A DNA stretch of 64,000 nt from Coccinella septempunctata (Eukaryota > Arthropoda > Insecta > Coleoptera > Coccinellidae): assembly GCF_907165205.1 (NCBI RefSeq), contig NC_058190.1, forward strand, positions 43,450,116 through 43,514,115, written 5' to 3'. Below the pieces are notes generated by a model. The model did not search any database. It was not told where the DNA came from and was given only the letters and a program-made list of their open reading frames with translations. How positions within the stretch are numbered: position 1 is the stretch's first letter; the number at the start of each line of letters is the position of its first letter. Made by a program: the position numbers and the translations under genes. This document shows, one piece after another, positions 60,963-64,000 of this stretch.

Positions 60963-63334
60963 GTAGGCATAGAAACTTCGATTGACTTTGAACAACACCG
61001 TCAAGATACAGAAAAAACATACATAAATTGCAGGGTATGAAAATTCATCGAAATAAACTGAAAAGTGAAGAGTATAGGTTTTCGAAACTATGCTATTCAT
61101 GAAGATAAAGAGAATTGTTAATGAAACATTCTGAAACCATAAATTGAAAGATGGAAAAATGCGGAATATCTACATAAGGCCATCCTGTCAATTAATTTTT
61201 ATCTACACTTATAAAAATAAAGTGATATTCTGAATAATTCTCAGTTGAGTTAAACCCATCAAAACCTCAGCAAAATTTTCTTTGATGGTGATTCCGGCCT
61301 CGAATTTCAATCCATCATTTCGCGAGGAAAAACAAAGGTGGCCCAAGCATCCAGCTTCCTGCTGAAAAGCTTCCATAATACGTTAGGTAAACGATGAAAA
61401 TCCCTCTAGCTATGTTTTCCGGAATATATCGCTCTTGCGTGGCTTTTTCGTCTAAACTTCATAACACGATTCTGCTTATCTCGTCAGTAATAATGGGTTT
61501 GTGTTTTTACCTTATTTCGAATTTCGCATGAATGAACAGCCAGCTGAAATAATATTGTTCTACCTACGTGGCAGAGTCGGTCAAAAAGCCAGAATGATTT
61601 CGGCAGAATCATGTCGAGAAACGAATTTTAATGGATCTTATATGAGCAACGATGAGTGTTCATCCCAACAGACTATTTTTTATGAGTCGTTGAATGTGAT
61701 GCTAAAAACTTCCATAATATCTACTGCTGCTAGAATTGTTATCCTAATACTTTTCGTCGTAATTATTTAGGTGTATGTACCATCAAACTGAGGGATTTTA
61801 TGAAAATAGTTTTGAAGGATGAGACCAGGTTGGAATGCTAGGAGTAAATAACTAACATGAGGTCGAAAAAATTCGTTGCCAAGAAGGCTATGGATGCATC
61901 ATTTTGCTGGATCTATATTATCAATATTTCCAAATATTTCCAGATATTCCAAATATCGATATTTCACGATTTATTAACGTGAAAGAAAAAAAGGAAGTGG
62001 TCGACCAAAAAAAAAACCTATGATTAACCAAAAATGTTGAAAATGTTGTGAAAGAATATAAACTGGCAGATGTTTTCGTTGGCACAAGGTTCTGAAAGGA
62101 GACAACAATTTGTTGCCAACCCTATAAATTGAAGTATTACCAGTAAATTGCAAATGTTGATTACCCTTCTGCGAGTGGTTTCTCAACCAATTTATTGATC
62201 ACTTGAATCAATTTTCTTTCCTTATGAAGCTTGGTTTTATCTTTCTGGATATGTCAAATTTCAAAATATGAGGATGTTGAGCATCCAAAAAACCAGAAAA
62301 TTTTCTCATTCAGTAACCTCTTTCTCAAAAATCGGAGTTTTTTGCGCCATCAGTCAAAGGGCGATGTTGGGTTGTCGACCTATTTTCTTTGATGGAACGT
62401 TTTTGATGAAATTATCATTCCTTTCAGAGCTGAATTGAATTTTGATTAATGGTTCAACTGGTATTTTCAACAACAGGCATTCACCGAACATCAATTTCCT
62501 CTAAGATCGTGTGATCATTAACCATATGATTTTTTTCCTATAGCCTCCTTCAAATCCCTCTTTCTGAATTGGACCAACCGAAGAATAGAAGTTAAGGGTG
62601 ATCCTTTCATTTTAAATAGATCTTGAATCTGTCAGAAGAAGCTGTCAGAAGTGTTTGTAGCAAAACGAGGACATTTTCAGCATTCAATTAAAGGGAACTC
62701 CGTAACCTAAGACTCATTCCTATGAAAATCATGTTATTCAGTGTTTCTTCAGTTCAGTTAAGGATTATCATCAAGTTTTGGCCACATCAAGTCATCACAT
62801 ATTCTCATTTTAAGAACATGATGTGATTTGGAAAGAATTACTTCCAGTTACAGGAACACCAACCTTAAAAAAAGCTTATTTTTGACATGACAAGAAAGTG
62901 TTATAAAAGTCCTGAAAGGGTAGAGGAGGAATACTCAATGAAATCTGACCTTGAAATCGTACTGTATTGCATTGAACCTATTGTTTCCCAATTGAAGTAA
63001 TTGTTTTTCTTGAGAAAAATATCTCTTTCAAACGGTTGGGTAGGATATTGATGAAGAATTCGTGATCCAAAATTAAATTCTTTCTGACTACAATAACGTA
63101 CCTATCTTGGTAGTTTCCAAACTGGTCTCAAGTCGCAATTACTGAAAATATTCGAAAACCCTGTATTTTCGCAACGTAGCATCTCTGAGACATTTTTATG
63201 AAGCAAGAGCTATCTTCAATTTATCGACAGAATATACTGCTAGAGCAGTACTAAGAAAATAGATACCCTGTATTATTTTTCTTTCGATTCATCAAATAAA
63301 ACTGTATGTTTGATCCAGTAAATATAATCAATAG
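60963..63334. other. Possible intron or intergenic stretch
   Basis: No confirmed exon. A patch at 61278-61385 is open in one frame and ends at a GTAAAC donor-like site, but its phase does not match the exon at 60824. The open frame at 61501-61770 ends in a hydrophobic segment and has no family signature. Confidence 0.35.
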
Positions 63335-63540
63335 GTCCTTTCGTTTGCATAAAAAGTGTAGCACTTTTCTACACTCGATTTTAGTATTCGTTTGCTGATT
63401 GAATTTACACCATTGTAGAGGAGGTGTAGTTATTCTACATCTCCTTTTGACTATGTGTAGATTAACTACACTTCCTCTACACTGGTGTAAATCAAATCGA
63501 GTGTAGAAAAGTGCTACAATTTTTATGCAAACGAAAGGAC
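63335..63540. mobile_element. 206 bp near-palindromic MITE
   Basis: The left arm GTCCTTTCGTTTGCATAAAA continues to a CTACACTCGATTT block and is matched by the inverse right arm ending GCAAACGAAAGGAC at 63540, about 47 bases with one mismatch. Shorter inverted GTGTAGA/TCTACAC-type motifs repeat in the centre. It ends 47 bases past the stop codon of the NDUFV1-like gene, so it probably lies in or beside its 3' untranslated region. Confidence 0.85.
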
Positions 63541-63587
63541 TTAATATATTGATAAACAAATGAAATGTATATAAATCATATGTATTT

Positions 63588-64000
63588 CTAACTACGGGCT
63601 CTTAACTGAAACTCCTTCATTCTCTCCTCTATATCCGATCGGAAATTCTTAATTAATGCTTGAACAGGCCACGCAGCAGCATCCCCTAAGGCACATATAG
63701 TGTGACCCTCTATCTGTCGCGATAGCTCATCCAAAAGATCAATCTCATCGGGAATCGCTTGCCCAGTAACGAACCTATTCATAATCTTCATCATCCAATT
63801 GGTGCCCTCTCTACAGGGTGTGCATTGCCCGCACGACTCGTGCTTGTAAAAATGGCTCAAATTCGCTATGACCTTGATGACATCCGCATCTCTTCCTATC
63901 ACTATCACGCCTCCAGTGCCGAACGAAGATCCAAACTCCAAGCAACCGTCGTAATCCAACTTTAGTTTCTCGCAACTGTCCGGTTTTACGATTGCCGTTG
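63588..64000 (-). CDS. NDUFV1-like complex I 51 kDa subunit, C-terminal part
   Basis: The minus-strand frame runs from the window edge to the TAA/TAG-type stop at 63588 and encodes the last 137 residues or so of the flavoprotein subunit of NADH:ubiquinone oxidoreductase. FYKHESCGQCTPCREG supplies three cysteine ligands of the N3 [4Fe-4S] cluster, and QIEGHTICALGDAAAWPVQ the fourth. The matrix arm protein oxidises NADH with FMN, but that N-terminal part lies outside the window. The segment LEFGSSFGTGGVIVIGRDAD is unusually divergent from the conserved GxGLGTAAVIVM, so this may be a lineage-specific paralogue rather than the housekeeping copy. No intron is seen within the visible part. Confidence 0.9.
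   Translation of the reverse strand, partial: TAIVKPDSCEKLKLDYDGCLEFGSSFGTGGVIVIGRDADVIKVIANLSHFYKHESCGQCTPCREGTNWMMKIMNRFVTGQAIPDEIDLLDELSRQIEGHTICALGDAAAWPVQALIKNFRSDIEERMKEFQLRARS

Noticed and set aside
61501..61770. 89-codon open frame with a hydrophobic C-terminal segment
   Set aside because: No family match, and no acceptor in phase with the exon at 60824.

Overview
The window is nuclear DNA of an insect, possibly a beetle. It is AT-rich, its genes are split by phase-consistent GT-AG introns, and it carries Tc1 and mariner transposons, short inverted-repeat elements and jockey/R1-type retroposon fragments. The order is assigned only weakly, from the style of the protein families. No CRISPR array, operon, tRNA or rRNA was recognised.

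Layout. At 1-566 (+) is the 3' end of an ACSF3-like malonyl-CoA synthetase. From 567 to about 13,710 there is no recognisable host gene; this part holds repeat debris: a mariner fragment (4484-4848), a retroposon tail (about 5590-5800) and a noncoding inverted-repeat element (11499-13710) split by a decayed Tc1 element (11818-13337). From 13,775 to 26,831 (-) lies an M1 aminopeptidase N locus: two N-terminal exons (26459-26831, 25085-25579) and three large intact terminal exons (21132-23053, 17927-19836, 13775-15699). All three terminal exons start at the same codon phase and each encodes a catalytic domain plus a GPI-type tail. No further N-terminal exons are visible between them, so the best model is one gene with three alternative 3' terminal exons.

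From 28,164 to 51,788 (+) is a five-exon secreted trypsin-like serine protease of about 802 residues, with a long low-complexity N-terminal region, a six-cysteine knot exon hidden in a 13 kb intron, and a complete His/Asp/Ser triad. Its introns hold mariner copies, an inverted second copy of the noncoding element and several foldback elements. From 52,675 to 54,047 (+) is a small secreted-peptide gene with a TATA box and two alternative C-terminal ends, each followed by its own AATAAA. From 54,852 to 59,626 (+) is a nine-exon M14 carboxypeptidase-like protein (376 residues) in which the zinc ligands, substrate arginine and catalytic glutamate all appear replaced; it is probably a secreted pseudoenzyme. 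At 60,824-60,962 (+) is a possible first exon of another secreted protein. At 63,588-64,000 (-) is the C-terminal part of a divergent NDUFV1-like complex I subunit, next to a 206 bp palindromic element.

Taken together, a cluster of secreted or GPI-anchored protein-processing genes (aminopeptidase, serine protease, carboxypeptidase-like protein, short peptide) sits between two mitochondrial metabolism genes. All gene models come from reading splice sites and frames by eye; none has been checked against transcripts or databases.
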